From positions 1,426,001-1,490,000 of the forward strand of contig NZ_CP154826.1 of the NCBI RefSeq assembly GCF_039613825.1: a stretch of DNA of 64,000 nt, given 5' to 3'. This DNA comes from Diaminobutyricibacter sp. McL0608. GTDB lineage: Bacteria > Actinomycetota > Actinomycetes > Actinomycetales > Microbacteriaceae. Positions 9,463 through 16,861 of this stretch are shown in pieces (position 1 is the stretch's first letter; each line of letters opens with the position of its first letter). Made by a program: the position numbers and the translations under genes. The notes beneath the pieces are model-generated. The model was not told the origin of the DNA. It made no database searches and worked only from the letters and a program-made list of their open reading frames with translations.

Positions 9463-11223
9463 ATGCCCATCCCAACCTTTGCGCGCGTTGCTGCGATCGT
9501 AGCGGCGCTTCTTGCCGTACCGGTTGTCACTGCGGCGGCGCCGACGCCGTGCATCTCTGTCGGGTCTACGTGTTTCGCGACCGTGCAAGCCGCGATCGCC
9601 GGTGCACCGGCGGGAGCAGTCGTGGCGGTACCAGCCGGCACCTTCCGAGGAGGGATCCTCATTGCCAAGTCGCTCACCCTGCGCGGCGCCGGTGCATCCA
9701 AGACGACCCTCTCGGGCGGAGAGCACGTCATCACGGTCGGCACGTTGAATGCCCCGGCCGGTAGCGAACCGACCGTCACGATCAGCGGAATCACGATCAC
9801 CGGGGGAGGCGCGCATGATGTGCCGGATTCGGATATTCCAGGCATCTTTGCCGCCGGGGCCGGCATCCTCTCTCTCAACGATGTCGCAGGCGGCGGATCA
9901 TCCCTGACTATCACCGGCTCCGTCATCACAGGCAACGTAGCGTCGCCCGTCTCCACCACCGGGCCGACGACGCCGGAGGCCGCTCAAAATTGGCCACTGT
10001 GTCCCGACGGTTACTGCCCTGCCGCCGCTGCCGTGGGCGGGGGGATCTATGCCTTCGGATCCGTCACGATCGTGCGATCCTCCATCGTCGACAACGTCGC
10101 TGACGGAAGCCTCGCGTCTGACTCCGATGGAGCCGGCATTTGGATCTACGGTCAGCTGGCCGTCACCGATTCAGTGGTCGCACGAAACAAGGCTCACGTC
10201 GTGGCACCGAATGGCCGCTACGCCGAAGGCGGCGGCATTTTCGCCGACAGTGGCTCGACGGTGAGCATCACCCGGAGCTCGATCAACGACAACGAATCGA
10301 CCCTGCAGGCCACGTGGCCTCGGGCGACCTCCGATGGCACCCTCATCGACACGCTCGCGAACAGCGGCGGCATCCATGTCGGCGACTTCGCAGCCGTCAA
10401 CATCACCGGCTCTCACATCGACGGCAACCGGACGAGCTACGACAACCCGAACGGCGACTGGGGCGCCATCAATGCTGGCCTGCAGATGGGTTACCGTTCG
10501 AGGCTGACCATGACCGACTCCACCCTCAGCAACAACGCTCTGTCGGCTCGGATACTCACCGACACCTCAGGCCCGATCGGCGGCGTTATGGAGTGGGATT
10601 CGGATGCCACAATCACCCGCAGCCGTTTCATCGGCAACACCGTCACCGTCGACGCCGTCAACGGGGATGCGTCCGCCGCCGCCGCCATCAGTGGTCTCAG
10701 CCTTCTCACTGATCAAAACGATGCGAAGACCGTCGTGTCTGATTCGATCATCGCGGGCAACACAGCGACGGCTCGTACGACGACCGGCAGGGCCGATGTC
10801 CTCGGTGCGGGCCTGCTGTCACAGACCGACCTCACCCTCACGCGAGTGGCGATCACCGGAAACAAGGGGATCGCCAAGGGATCGGGCGGAACCCTCCTCG
10901 GCGGCGGCATCGCAACAGGTGCCCTGCTCCCCGGCACCCGCACCGACGTATTGAGCGCTCTGAGCCTCACCGACACCGTCGTCAGCGCAAACGCGTTACT
11001 CGGGCCGACATCCGCGGTGCGCAGCGGAGGCGGCATCTACTCCGAGGTGCCGGTCCAGCTCAAGCGCACGATAGTGGCGGGCAACATTCCCGACCAGTGC
11101 GTCGGATGCGGCGCCACGCCTCCCACACGGCCGGTGCTGCCGCACTGGCACGGCGGGGGGTTCTTCTCAGGGCGCGGTGACCACTCGTCGCTCCTGGATC
11201 GCTGGGGACTCGGTAAGCGCTGA
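9463..11223 (+). CDS. Secreted right-handed beta-helix repeat protein
   Basis: 586 residues with a Sec signal peptide (hydrophobic stretch at about residues 8-24, likely cleavage after VVTAAA). The mature part is a series of about 22-residue turns of the parallel beta-helix type (SGITITGGG, SVITGNVA, SSINDN, SHIDGN, SIIAGNTAT). Such proteins are often polysaccharide lyases, surface proteins or adhesins, but no catalytic signature is visible. The start has a good GAGGGGA site seven bases upstream. The last 30 residues are unlike the repeats and follow a run of seven G at 11154-11160, so a frameshift near the end is possible. Confidence 0.78.
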   Translation: MPIPTFARVAAIVAALLAVPVVTAAAPTPCISVGSTCFATVQAAIAGAPAGAVVAVPAGTFRGGILIAKSLTLRGAGASKTTLSGGEHVITVGTLNAPAGSEPTVTISGITITGGGAHDVPDSDIPGIFAAGAGILSLNDVAGGGSSLTITGSVITGNVASPVSTTGPTTPEAAQNWPLCPDGYCPAAAAVGGGIYAFGSVTIVRSSIVDNVADGSLASDSDGAGIWIYGQLAVTDSVVARNKAHVVAPNGRYAEGGGIFADSGSTVSITRSSINDNESTLQATWPRATSDGTLIDTLANSGGIHVGDFAAVNITGSHIDGNRTSYDNPNGDWGAINAGLQMGYRSRLTMTDSTLSNNALSARILTDTSGPIGGVMEWDSDATITRSRFIGNTVTVDAVNGDASAAAAISGLSLLTDQNDAKTVVSDSIIAGNTATARTTTGRADVLGAGLLSQTDLTLTRVAITGNKGIAKGSGGTLLGGGIATGALLPGTRTDVLSALSLTDTVVSANALLGPTSAVRSGGGIYSEVPVQLKRTIVAGNIPDQCVGCGATPPTRPVLPHWHGGGFFSGRGDHSSLLDRWGLGKR

Positions 11224-11288
11224 GAAGCGCGCAACACGGCCTGACGAAAACTCGAAGGGCGAACAAACTGACGGTACCTCGTGGAGCT

Positions 11289-11534
11289 CTAGTTCACCGC
11301 GCCTGTCAGGGTCTGAACGAGGATGCCGATCGCGACGACTGCGACGCAGATTCCGACCACCACAGCGACGACGATCAGTCCGCGTCGCGAGCGCCTCCCG
11401 CTGACGCTCGACCCGTCGAACGACACCGACGAGATCTTGTCGAGATTCGGTGAAACGATCTGGAAATAGGGTTCCTGCGTCTCCTCAGGCAGACCGTATG
11501 GCAGCGGTTCCTCCGGGTCACGTGGTTCGGGCAC
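11289..11534 (-). CDS. Small single-pass membrane protein, 81 aa
   Basis: An acidic, proline-rich N-terminal half is followed by a basic stretch (SGRRSRRG) and one C-terminal transmembrane helix (about residues 53-75). The charge pattern predicts the N-terminus inside. The start is GTG, with CAAGAT six bases upstream as a possible leaderless promoter. Function unknown. Confidence 0.55.
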   Translation of the reverse strand: MPEPRDPEEPLPYGLPEETQEPYFQIVSPNLDKISSVSFDGSSVSGRRSRRGLIVVAVVVGICVAVVAIGILVQTLTGAVN

Positions 11535-11608
11535 GGCCTCATCTTGCCACTGACCGCGCTTGTGGGTGGCAGACTTCGCTGTATTCCGGACAACGCATCG
11601 AACGGTCG

Positions 11609-11764
11609 TCAGAGCTCGTCCTTGAACTTCGGCGCCCCATAGTCATGACTCGGGTTCAGTCTGAGCCATCGCATCCCGACCATGATGAATACGATCGTTG
11701 CCCATGCGAACAGCACGAACAGCGCGGCGTAGACGACAACGAGGAGGACTCCGAGCACGTTCAT
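11609..11764 (-). CDS. Small membrane protein, 51 aa
   Basis: This short frame encodes MNVLGVLLVVVYAALFVLFA and ends YGAPKFKDEL. It has one long hydrophobic segment (residues 3-31) and a polar tail. The start is well supported: GAAAGGA lies six bases before the ATG. About 50 bases further upstream is a -10/-35 pair (CTGACG-N18-TACGCT) shared with the gene at 12079-12513. Function unknown. Confidence 0.65.
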   Translation of the reverse strand: MNVLGVLLVVVYAALFVLFAWATIVFIMVGMRWLRLNPSHDYGAPKFKDEL

Positions 11765-11821
11765 CCGTGTTCCTTTCGACGATTCGGAAGACCGATTGAC
11801 CTTGAGGAGACGGTCGAGCCG

Positions 11822-11851
11822 AGCGTAACGACCTCGGGGTCAGCCCGTCAG
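11822..11851 (-). promoter_or_regulatory. Promoter copy A (CTGACG-N18-TACGCT)
   Basis: On the minus strand, -35 CTGACG (11846-11851) and -10 TACGCT (11822-11827) are 18 bases apart. The same pair with the same spacing recurs at 12577-12606, inside about 100 bases of related sequence. Confidence 0.55.
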
Positions 11852-12073
11852 CCCCAAACCGGGTCGCTCGCCGGTGAGGGATAGTTCTCGCCGTCCAGTC
11901 CCGGCACCACGACCGACCGGGGGTCGCCGTCCACCCGCATGAGCTGCTCGGCGATGAAGGTGGCGATCGCCTCGACGATGACCTGAGCGACCTCGGCTGG
12001 ATGGGTTTGCATGGCCAGATGAGGCGAGGGAAGTTCAAGGATCGATCGAGCGTTGTGCAGATCGGCCCAGACA
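11848..12073 (-). pseudogene. C-terminal gene fragment, possibly alpha/beta-hydrolase
   Basis: An open frame on the minus strand of about 75 codons without a start codon begins just after the stop of the gene at 12079 and reads ARSILELPSPHLAMQTHPAE, VIVEAIATFIAEQL and so on to a TGA at 11848-11850. It looks like the C-terminal helix region of an alpha/beta-hydrolase, but this is weak. Its stop codon lies in the -35 box of promoter copy A. Confidence 0.35.
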
Positions 12074-12078
12074 CAGAT

Positions 12079-12513
12079 CTACCGCAGATAGAGCGCATCC
12101 ATGATCGGTTTCAGGTGGCCAAGCACGTCGGCGGGTCTCGGTGCGCCTGAAAGCCGCGGATTCAGCATCCCATCGATCTGATCCACGAAGTCGACCGACC
12201 AGCCATCCGGAAGACGCAGATACCACCGGTATCCGTGAGGAAGCGGAAGTATCCCGGCATCCTCCAGGTAGGCGTCGACTCCCGACTCGAAGATCTGCAG
12301 GTCATCAGCGTTGAAGGGCGTGATCGACAGGCTCTGCCTGTCAGCCGATTCGCGACTTACTCGCACCACTCGATCGCCGTCGTCACGAGGAGCGCGGGCC
12401 CGATTGTCCGGACCCGCGTACCACAGCTTGAGCGCATCCCACCCGGTTTCGTCGACCGCAACCCATCCCGGCTCGGGAACAATGAATTCGCGCGAATCCC
12501 AGTCGTCTCCCAT
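12079..12513 (-). CDS. Hypothetical protein, 144 aa, tryptophan-rich
   Basis: Starts MGDDWDSREFIVPEPGWVAV. It has several conserved-looking tryptophans (ETGWDALKLWYAGPD, GYRWYLRLPDGWSVDF) and no membrane segment. It resembles small uncharacterised Microbacteriaceae proteins, but I cannot name the family with confidence. I chose the ATG at 12513 because GAAAGGA lies 12 bases before it; an ATG at 12534 would place that site inside the gene. Confidence 0.6.
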   Translation of the reverse strand: MGDDWDSREFIVPEPGWVAVDETGWDALKLWYAGPDNRARAPRDDGDRVVRVSRESADRQSLSITPFNADDLQIFESGVDAYLEDAGILPLPHGYRWYLRLPDGWSVDFVDQIDGMLNPRLSGAPRPADVLGHLKPIMDALYLR

Positions 12514-12576
12514 GCGCGAGTCGATTCCTTTCAACGATGAGGCAGCCGGTTTGACCTTGCGAAGAAGGTTGGCCCG

Positions 12577-12606
12577 AGCGTACCGGCCCAGGGGACGGCG
12601 CGTCAG
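12577..12606 (-). promoter_or_regulatory. Promoter copy B (CTGACG-N18-TACGCT)
   Basis: -35 CTGACG (12601-12606) and -10 TACGCT (12577-12582) on the minus strand drive the 144-aa gene. It matches copy A at 11822-11851 in both boxes and spacing. Confidence 0.55.
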
Positions 12607-12676
12607 CCCCGAACTGGGCTGGTTGCCGACGAGCCGTTTGGTCCGGTTTCACGGGTGCGTCATGGACAATGAGAGC

Positions 12677-13081
12677 GTGAAATTCAAGGAGAGGTTCAGG
12701 CCGACCACGCCATTGTGGCTGCGGCTTGCCTTCCTCGCCGGCACCACGATCGTCATCGTGGGTGTGATCGTCGCCGTCTCGGACTACAAGCCCCACCCGG
12801 CGATCGCCGGCGTGCTCGCTGTGCTGGGTCTGGGCATCTACGCCTTCACCATTTACGGTCTGGTCGTCGAGAACCGGGGGACCGTCGGTGACCGGCCGAC
12901 AGCGATGCGTGACGGACTGCCGGACTCGCAGTTCATCACCTGGCAGTCCCGGGACGGCGAGTCTCATGTCGCCACCCAGGTGATGATCGACGGCGAAGCC
13001 ATGTGGCGCCATGACGGGGAGACTCTCACGGCGGCCCAGATCCTCGAGCTGACGGCGGGCGCACCCGTGAGGCAGTTGTGA
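12677..13081 (+). CDS. Small membrane protein with two helices
   Basis: 134 residues from the GTG at 12677. Two transmembrane segments (about residues 14-36 and 46-68) are followed by a soluble tail with QSRDGESHVATQVMIDGEAM. GACAAT six bases before the GTG fits a leaderless start; the ATG at 12662 would add five residues. Function unknown. Confidence 0.55.
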   Translation: MKFKERFRPTTPLWLRLAFLAGTTIVIVGVIVAVSDYKPHPAIAGVLAVLGLGIYAFTIYGLVVENRGTVGDRPTAMRDGLPDSQFITWQSRDGESHVATQVMIDGEAMWRHDGETLTAAQILELTAGAPVRQL

Positions 13082-13090
13082 TAACGGGGG

Positions 13091-13096
13091 TATCGT
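13091..13096 (+). promoter_or_regulatory. -10 box of leaderless 76-aa gene
   Basis: TATCGT, six bases, then the ATG at 13103. Confidence 0.5.
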
Positions 13097-13102
13097 CGAC
13101 GT

Positions 13103-13333
13103 ATGGTCACTCGACCCGACGATGACCGGGCGACCCACGCCGCCCGGATCGCTCTGTGGGTGTGCGTCCCCGTGCTCATCGTGGTGAGCCCCGTCGCCAT
13201 CTACGGTGGGGAGATCCTGGCGGTCTCCGGCGCTACGGCGGCCGGGCAGGCACTCACGATCATCGGCTACGTGCTGTTGGCGATGGCTCTCATCGGCATG
13301 ATCGTGCTCATCGTCACGCGGAAGCGGACGTGA
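13103..13333 (+). CDS. Small two-helix membrane protein, 76 aa
   Basis: Two hydrophobic segments (about residues 15-37 and 48-71) flanked by charged ends (TRPDDDR and VTRKRT). It follows the preceding membrane-protein gene by 21 bases, but has its own -10 box. Its end overlaps the convergent lipoprotein gene by 20 bases. Function unknown. Confidence 0.6.
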   Translation: MVTRPDDDRATHAARIALWVCVPVLIVVSPVAIYGGEILAVSGATAAGQALTIIGYVLLAMALIGMIVLIVTRKRT

Positions 13334-14378
13334 TCGAGCCGTAACCTTCCAGCGGCGGTGGATAGCCGTGCCACGCCAGCGCCTCGGGCCGGTACACCTC
13401 GTTCGTGCGCCCGAGCGTGAAAGCCCAGACGAAGGGCAGGAAGATGCCGAGCACGAGCGTCCCGGAGTCCTTACCGAACGCGATACCGATCCGGTGCATC
13501 CCGATGTACATGAAGACCGACGTGACGATGCCACCGTATGGCACGAACATCAGCCACAACCAGTTGCCGTTCTGACCGCCGAGCCGCAGCAGAGTCCACG
13601 TCTGCACGTACGGGACCCACGCCTTCCAGACCGGGATGCCGACCTTTCGGAAAAGGCTGGTGAGAGCGAGCGACCACACCATGTAGAACGCGAGCACGAA
13701 CAGAGCCCCGAGGGCAAGCGCCGGGAGCAGGCCCACCGCGAATCCGAACGCCAGGTCGCGCAGGTAGGTCGTGCTCGGCGGGGCGGGTGCAGCGGGCGCA
13801 GCGGGTGCCGCGCCCCCTTCGAGCTGGCTCAACGGCTCAGTGAGCGCGTGGTTTGCGCTATCGACCGCGAGACACAGCCCGAACCGAGTGCCGGTCGCCC
13901 ATTCGGCAGTGGTGGGCCCGACCCAGATCGGAGTGATCGACGCCGGAAGCGGATCGGTGTACGCGCCGCAGACGTCCTCGGCGACGGCCTGGAGCGAGCC
14001 CGGCTTGGGAGTGGTCACATCGGGAAAGTTGATGGTCATGAACACCTCGCTGGCGTGCGGGCTCGCACAGTCGAGGATCTGCACGGTCTCGCTGACCTTG
14101 GAGTGCGCCGAGACGTCTGTGCAGTCGCCGATGGCGAGCTGCTTGTACGGCACTGTTCTCAGCACGCTCGACCCGGTGAGGTCGGGAGCACCGGGAGCCG
14201 GCGTCGCCACGGATGCCGCGGGAGCAGCCGAGAAGCGTGCCGGCGCCACGCATCCGGACAGCGCGAGCACGACGACGGCGCCGACGAATGCGCTGATGCC
14301 CGCGCGACGCGCGAGGCCAGAAGAAGTGGAGCGTGTGGAGCGCAGCCGCTCTCGTTCGTACGGCAGCTGAGTTCTCAT
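13314..14378 (-). CDS. Lipoprotein-like membrane protein (septum-formation and DUF5684-like domains)
   Basis: 354 residues. The N-terminal export signal has a lipobox-like LSGC at residue 43. Next is an extracellular domain with paired cysteines (IGDCTDVS, ILDCASPHASEVF, VCGAY, FGLCLA), typical of the actinobacterial septum-formation domain family. Then a Pro/Ala linker and a C-terminal part with three to four helices (GIPVWKAWVPYVQTW), typical of DUF5684. Domain names are from memory of family patterns. The role is unknown. Confidence 0.68.
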   Translation of the reverse strand: MRTQLPYERERLRSTRSTSSGLARRAGISAFVGAVVVLALSGCVAPARFSAAPAASVATPAPGAPDLTGSSVLRTVPYKQLAIGDCTDVSAHSKVSETVQILDCASPHASEVFMTINFPDVTTPKPGSLQAVAEDVCGAYTDPLPASITPIWVGPTTAEWATGTRFGLCLAVDSANHALTEPLSQLEGGAAPAAPAAPAPPSTTYLRDLAFGFAVGLLPALALGALFVLAFYMVWSLALTSLFRKVGIPVWKAWVPYVQTWTLLRLGGQNGNWLWLMFVPYGGIVTSVFMYIGMHRIGIAFGKDSGTLVLGIFLPFVWAFTLGRTNEVYRPEALAWHGYPPPLEGYGSITSASA

Positions 14379-14435
14379 CGGCTCGATCCTAGGGGCTGGA
14401 GCGATCGTCGAGGTCTGTCGACGCGATGCGAGTCG

Positions 14436-14441
14436 TAGGCT
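14436..14441 (+). promoter_or_regulatory. -10 box of leaderless DUF1992 gene
   Basis: TAGGCT, six bases, then the GTG at 14448. Confidence 0.55.
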
Positions 14442-14447
14442 GGATGG

Positions 14448-15050
14448 GTGGCCGGCAAGAAGAACCGGGGCGACCCGCGATTGGATGTCGCCCGCTACCA
14501 GGTCGATCAGCTCGCGGGCGTCCAGGGCGAGACCGCTGATGACGACGACACGAACACGGCGGGGCAGGCGTCGATGGACCAGCGCACCCAGTTCGTCGAG
14601 ATCTCGATCGTCCAGGCGATGCGCCGCGGGGACTTCGACGACCTGCCCGGTTCAGGCAAGCCGCTTCGCAACCTTCACGAGATCCATGACCCGAACTGGT
14701 GGATCCGCAAGAAGATCGAACGCGAGAGCCTCACCGGTCTCGGACCTCCCGCGCTCACGCTCCGGACGGAGGATGCCGCCCTCGGCGACCGGATGGATGC
14801 GGCGCCCTCCGAGGGTGCGGTGAGGGAGCTTCTCAAGGATTTCAACGCCCGAGTGGTCGAGGCGCGGCGGCAGTTGCAGGGCGGGCCGCCCGTCGTCACC
14901 CAGCTCCGCGATGTCGAGGCCGAGGTGGCGGCGTGGCGCGACAGGCGGGATGCGCGTTACCGGGCCGCAGTCGAGGCGCGCGAGCGCGAGCGTGCGGAAC
15001 GCGCGGCCATGACCTGGCGACAGCGTCGCCGCGCGAAACGCGGCCGCTGA
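14448..15050 (+). CDS. DUF1992 / DnaJ homologue subfamily C28 domain protein
   Basis: 200 residues. The DnaJC28 conserved domain is clear in the middle: AMRRGDFDDLPGSGKPL, then DPNWWIRKKIERE. The C-terminus is a highly charged Arg/Glu helix (EARERERAERA). There is no J domain, so it is not a co-chaperone by sequence. The start is GTG with a leaderless -10 box. The convergent neighbour (15058-15201) encodes a minimal DnaJ-type zinc finger, which may be a meaningful pairing. Confidence 0.85.
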   Translation: MAGKKNRGDPRLDVARYQVDQLAGVQGETADDDDTNTAGQASMDQRTQFVEISIVQAMRRGDFDDLPGSGKPLRNLHEIHDPNWWIRKKIERESLTGLGPPALTLRTEDAALGDRMDAAPSEGAVRELLKDFNARVVEARRQLQGGPPVVTQLRDVEAEVAAWRDRRDARYRAAVEARERERAERAAMTWRQRRRAKRGR

Positions 15051-15057
15051 ACGCGCG

Positions 15058-15201
15058 TCAGGCCGTCTGCTGGAATTCGGCGTAGTAGGTGATGTGGCAG
15101 CCGTCGCCTCCGCACTCCACGCAGGCTCGCACCTCGGTGCCGTCCTGGTCGGGGTCGGCGCCCGTGCCGTCACACCGTTCGCAGATGATCAACGTCTTCA
15201 T
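15058..15201 (-). CDS. 47-aa protein with two DnaJ-type CXXCXGXG motifs
   Basis: Reads MKTLIICERCDGTGADPDQD and then ACVECGGDGCHITYY. CERCDGTG (C7, C10) and CVECGGDG (C27, C30) are both exact CXXCXGXG repeats as in the DnaJ zinc-finger region, enough for one zinc site. An extra C35-H36 follows. There is no signal peptide or helix. CACAAT seven bases before the ATG could be a leaderless -10. It converges on the DUF1992 gene with a seven-base gap. Function unknown; chaperone-like or RNA-binding roles are possible. Confidence 0.65.
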   Translation of the reverse strand: MKTLIICERCDGTGADPDQDGTEVRACVECGGDGCHITYYAEFQQTA

Positions 15202-15346
15202 GGCACCGATTGTGCGCTCGCTGCGGCGCGCTCGTCGGAGGCGGCGCGGAGTGTCGGAGGTCGCCCGTCAAGCCCCTTGCCGCACGGCTGCAGAGCGCGT
15301 ACGGTCACTCTCCAGCACCTTCACAAACGAACGAATGGACCCGGCG

Positions 15347-15847
15347 ATGTCGACCCTCATGATCTTCGGCTTCGACAGAGAAGCCGACGCCTCCGCTGCT
15401 TTCGACAAGATCCTCGAGCTGCATCGTATTGCGCTGCTCCGCCTGGCCGATGCGGCGTGGATCGCGGTCGGCAGGGATGGGCACATCGAGCTGCGGAGCG
15501 CACCTCACGACCCCACGGCGCCGCTCGACCTCACCGAGGCGGCGGCCTTCGGGCAGATCCTGGGGGCATTGGTCACCGCGCCTGTCGCAGGCTTCGCCGT
15601 CGGCGGCACGATCGGAGCGCTGTTCGAGTCGATGGAGACAACCGACGACAGTGTGGATGACGACATCCGGAAGCAGATCACCAAGGCGCTGCGTCCGGGA
15701 CACTGGGCGGTCGCGGCGTATGCCACGGAGGTCGCCCTCGGCGAGGTGCGCAAGCAGTTCAGCGAGGCGGGTGGCTCGCTGGTCGCGGTCGAGATCGACG
15801 AGCAGTCGCAGGCAGATCTCGCCCGCGAGAGCGGCGTCGGGGCCTGA
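15347..15847 (+). CDS. DUF1269-family protein
   Basis: 166 residues beginning MSTLMIFGFDREADASAAFD. It has the family's ferredoxin-like N-terminus and a glycine-rich hydrophobic hairpin (VTAPVAGFAVGGTIGAL, about residues 78-98). The C-terminal half contains GHWAVAAYATEV. An ATG at 15335 would add four residues. The family is linked to stress or membrane association but has no defined activity. Confidence 0.75.
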   Translation: MSTLMIFGFDREADASAAFDKILELHRIALLRLADAAWIAVGRDGHIELRSAPHDPTAPLDLTEAAAFGQILGALVTAPVAGFAVGGTIGALFESMETTDDSVDDDIRKQITKALRPGHWAVAAYATEVALGEVRKQFSEAGGSLVAVEIDEQSQADLARESGVGA

Positions 15848-15868
15848 CGTCGCCGGCGGTCCCGGGGT

Positions 15869-15874
15869 TAGACT
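15869..15874 (+). promoter_or_regulatory. -10 box of leaderless 87-aa gene
   Basis: TAGACT, seven bases, then the ATG at 15882. Confidence 0.5.
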
Positions 15875-15881
15875 GCGCGTC

Positions 15882-16145
15882 ATGAGCCAGGTCGAAGCAG
15901 GAATCGTCTCCTACACGCTCTCGAGCGACTACTACGCCCAGGTCGGCGCCGATTTCAACACCGAAGCGGTCGACGATGCGATCCTTGCGGAGCTGAATCG
16001 GATGCTGCCGGCCGGAATCGTCGTCGAACGCAACGGGCTCGTCCTCGCCGACGAGGACAAGGAAGCTGAGGCGAGGTCGATCGACTGGGCTGCGTTGCTC
16101 AAGCGCATCGACGTCGACCAGATCCTGGCCGAGCACGCGCGTTGA
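15882..16145 (+). CDS. Hypothetical protein, 87 aa
   Basis: Soluble, acidic protein starting MSQVEAGIVSYTLSSDYYAQ, with no recognised domain. Its stop is four bases from the stop of the convergent MBL-fold gene. Codon usage is like the neighbours, and the leaderless -10 box supports the start. Confidence 0.6.
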   Translation: MSQVEAGIVSYTLSSDYYAQVGADFNTEAVDDAILAELNRMLPAGIVVERNGLVLADEDKEAEARSIDWAALLKRIDVDQILAEHAR

Positions 16146-16149
16146 CGGA

Positions 16150-16788
16150 TCAGAGATCGAGTGAGTCGCCCGGCTCGAGTGGGAAGAACTCGCCGCCGTT
16201 CTGCTCCGTCGCCCATCCGATGCGCCCGTTCGCCATGTCTTTGCCCGCACGGGCGAGCACCATCTCATGCGTGGGGAAACTGCGTTTCGGCTTCACGGCG
16301 AGCACGTAGTCGATGGTTTCGCCGATCTTGAGCCAAGGTGCTCCGGCGGGGACGGCGAGCGTGTCGACCGCGATGCCTTCGGGAACCGTGAACGAGTCGC
16401 CCCCGTAGTAGAGCTCATCGTTGACGAGGACGCCCAGGTTGTCCACGACGGGGATGCTCGAGTGGATGACGGCGTGCTTGCCGCCGAAGAAGCGGAGCGT
16501 GAACGGCCCGGCAGTGACGACATCTCCCGCGTTCACGACAGTGATCTCGATGCCGGTGGCTGCTTTGGCAACGCCTGAGGGCCCGTAGATCGGGATGCCC
16601 GGGTTCATGTCGAGGATGCGCGCCAGCTGCTCCGGGGTCCAGTGGTCGGCGTGCTCGTGCGTGATGACGACGGCCACGGCGCCAGCGGTGTCGGTGAGTG
16701 GAGTCGTGAACGATCCCGGGTCGATGAAGAGCTTCTTTCCGGCTTCTTCGAGGATCAGGGCGGCGTGCTCGAGTTTCGTCAGCTTCAT
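16150..16788 (-). CDS. MBL-fold metallohydrolase
   Basis: 212 residues. The metal-binding motif THEHADHW (about residue 45) and a later GKHAVIH histidine identify a metallo-beta-lactamase-fold hydrolase of the UlaG-like subgroup. The substrate is unknown. The ATG at 16788 starts the conserved MKLTKLEHAALIL; a GTG at 16803 is also open, but GAAAGG would then be too close. It diverges from the copper ATPase across 73 bases that include a CsoR-like operator, so copper might affect it too. Confidence 0.82.
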   Translation of the reverse strand: MKLTKLEHAALILEEAGKKLFIDPGSFTTPLTDTAGAVAVVITHEHADHWTPEQLARILDMNPGIPIYGPSGVAKAATGIEITVVNAGDVVTAGPFTLRFFGGKHAVIHSSIPVVDNLGVLVNDELYYGGDSFTVPEGIAVDTLAVPAGAPWLKIGETIDYVLAVKPKRSFPTHEMVLARAGKDMANGRIGWATEQNGGEFFPLEPGDSLDL

Positions 16789-16834
16789 GGTTTGAGCAAA
16801 CACCTTTCACCCCCGTGCTGCAACTCTTGAGGAA

Positions 16835-16853
16835 TATACCCCCTAGGGGTACC
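16835..16853. promoter_or_regulatory. CsoR-type copper operator
   Basis: TACCCC-CTA-GGGGTA (16837-16851) in an AT flank, ending 10 bases before the copper ATPase start. This is the known shape of CsoR-family binding sites. No csoR gene is in the window, so the repressor would be encoded elsewhere. Confidence 0.75.
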
Positions 16854-16861
16854 GTTGAGAG

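Noticed and set aside
13368-14438. 356-codon plus-strand frame
   Set aside because: It is the antisense of the lipoprotein gene, whose cysteine pattern and helices are convincing.
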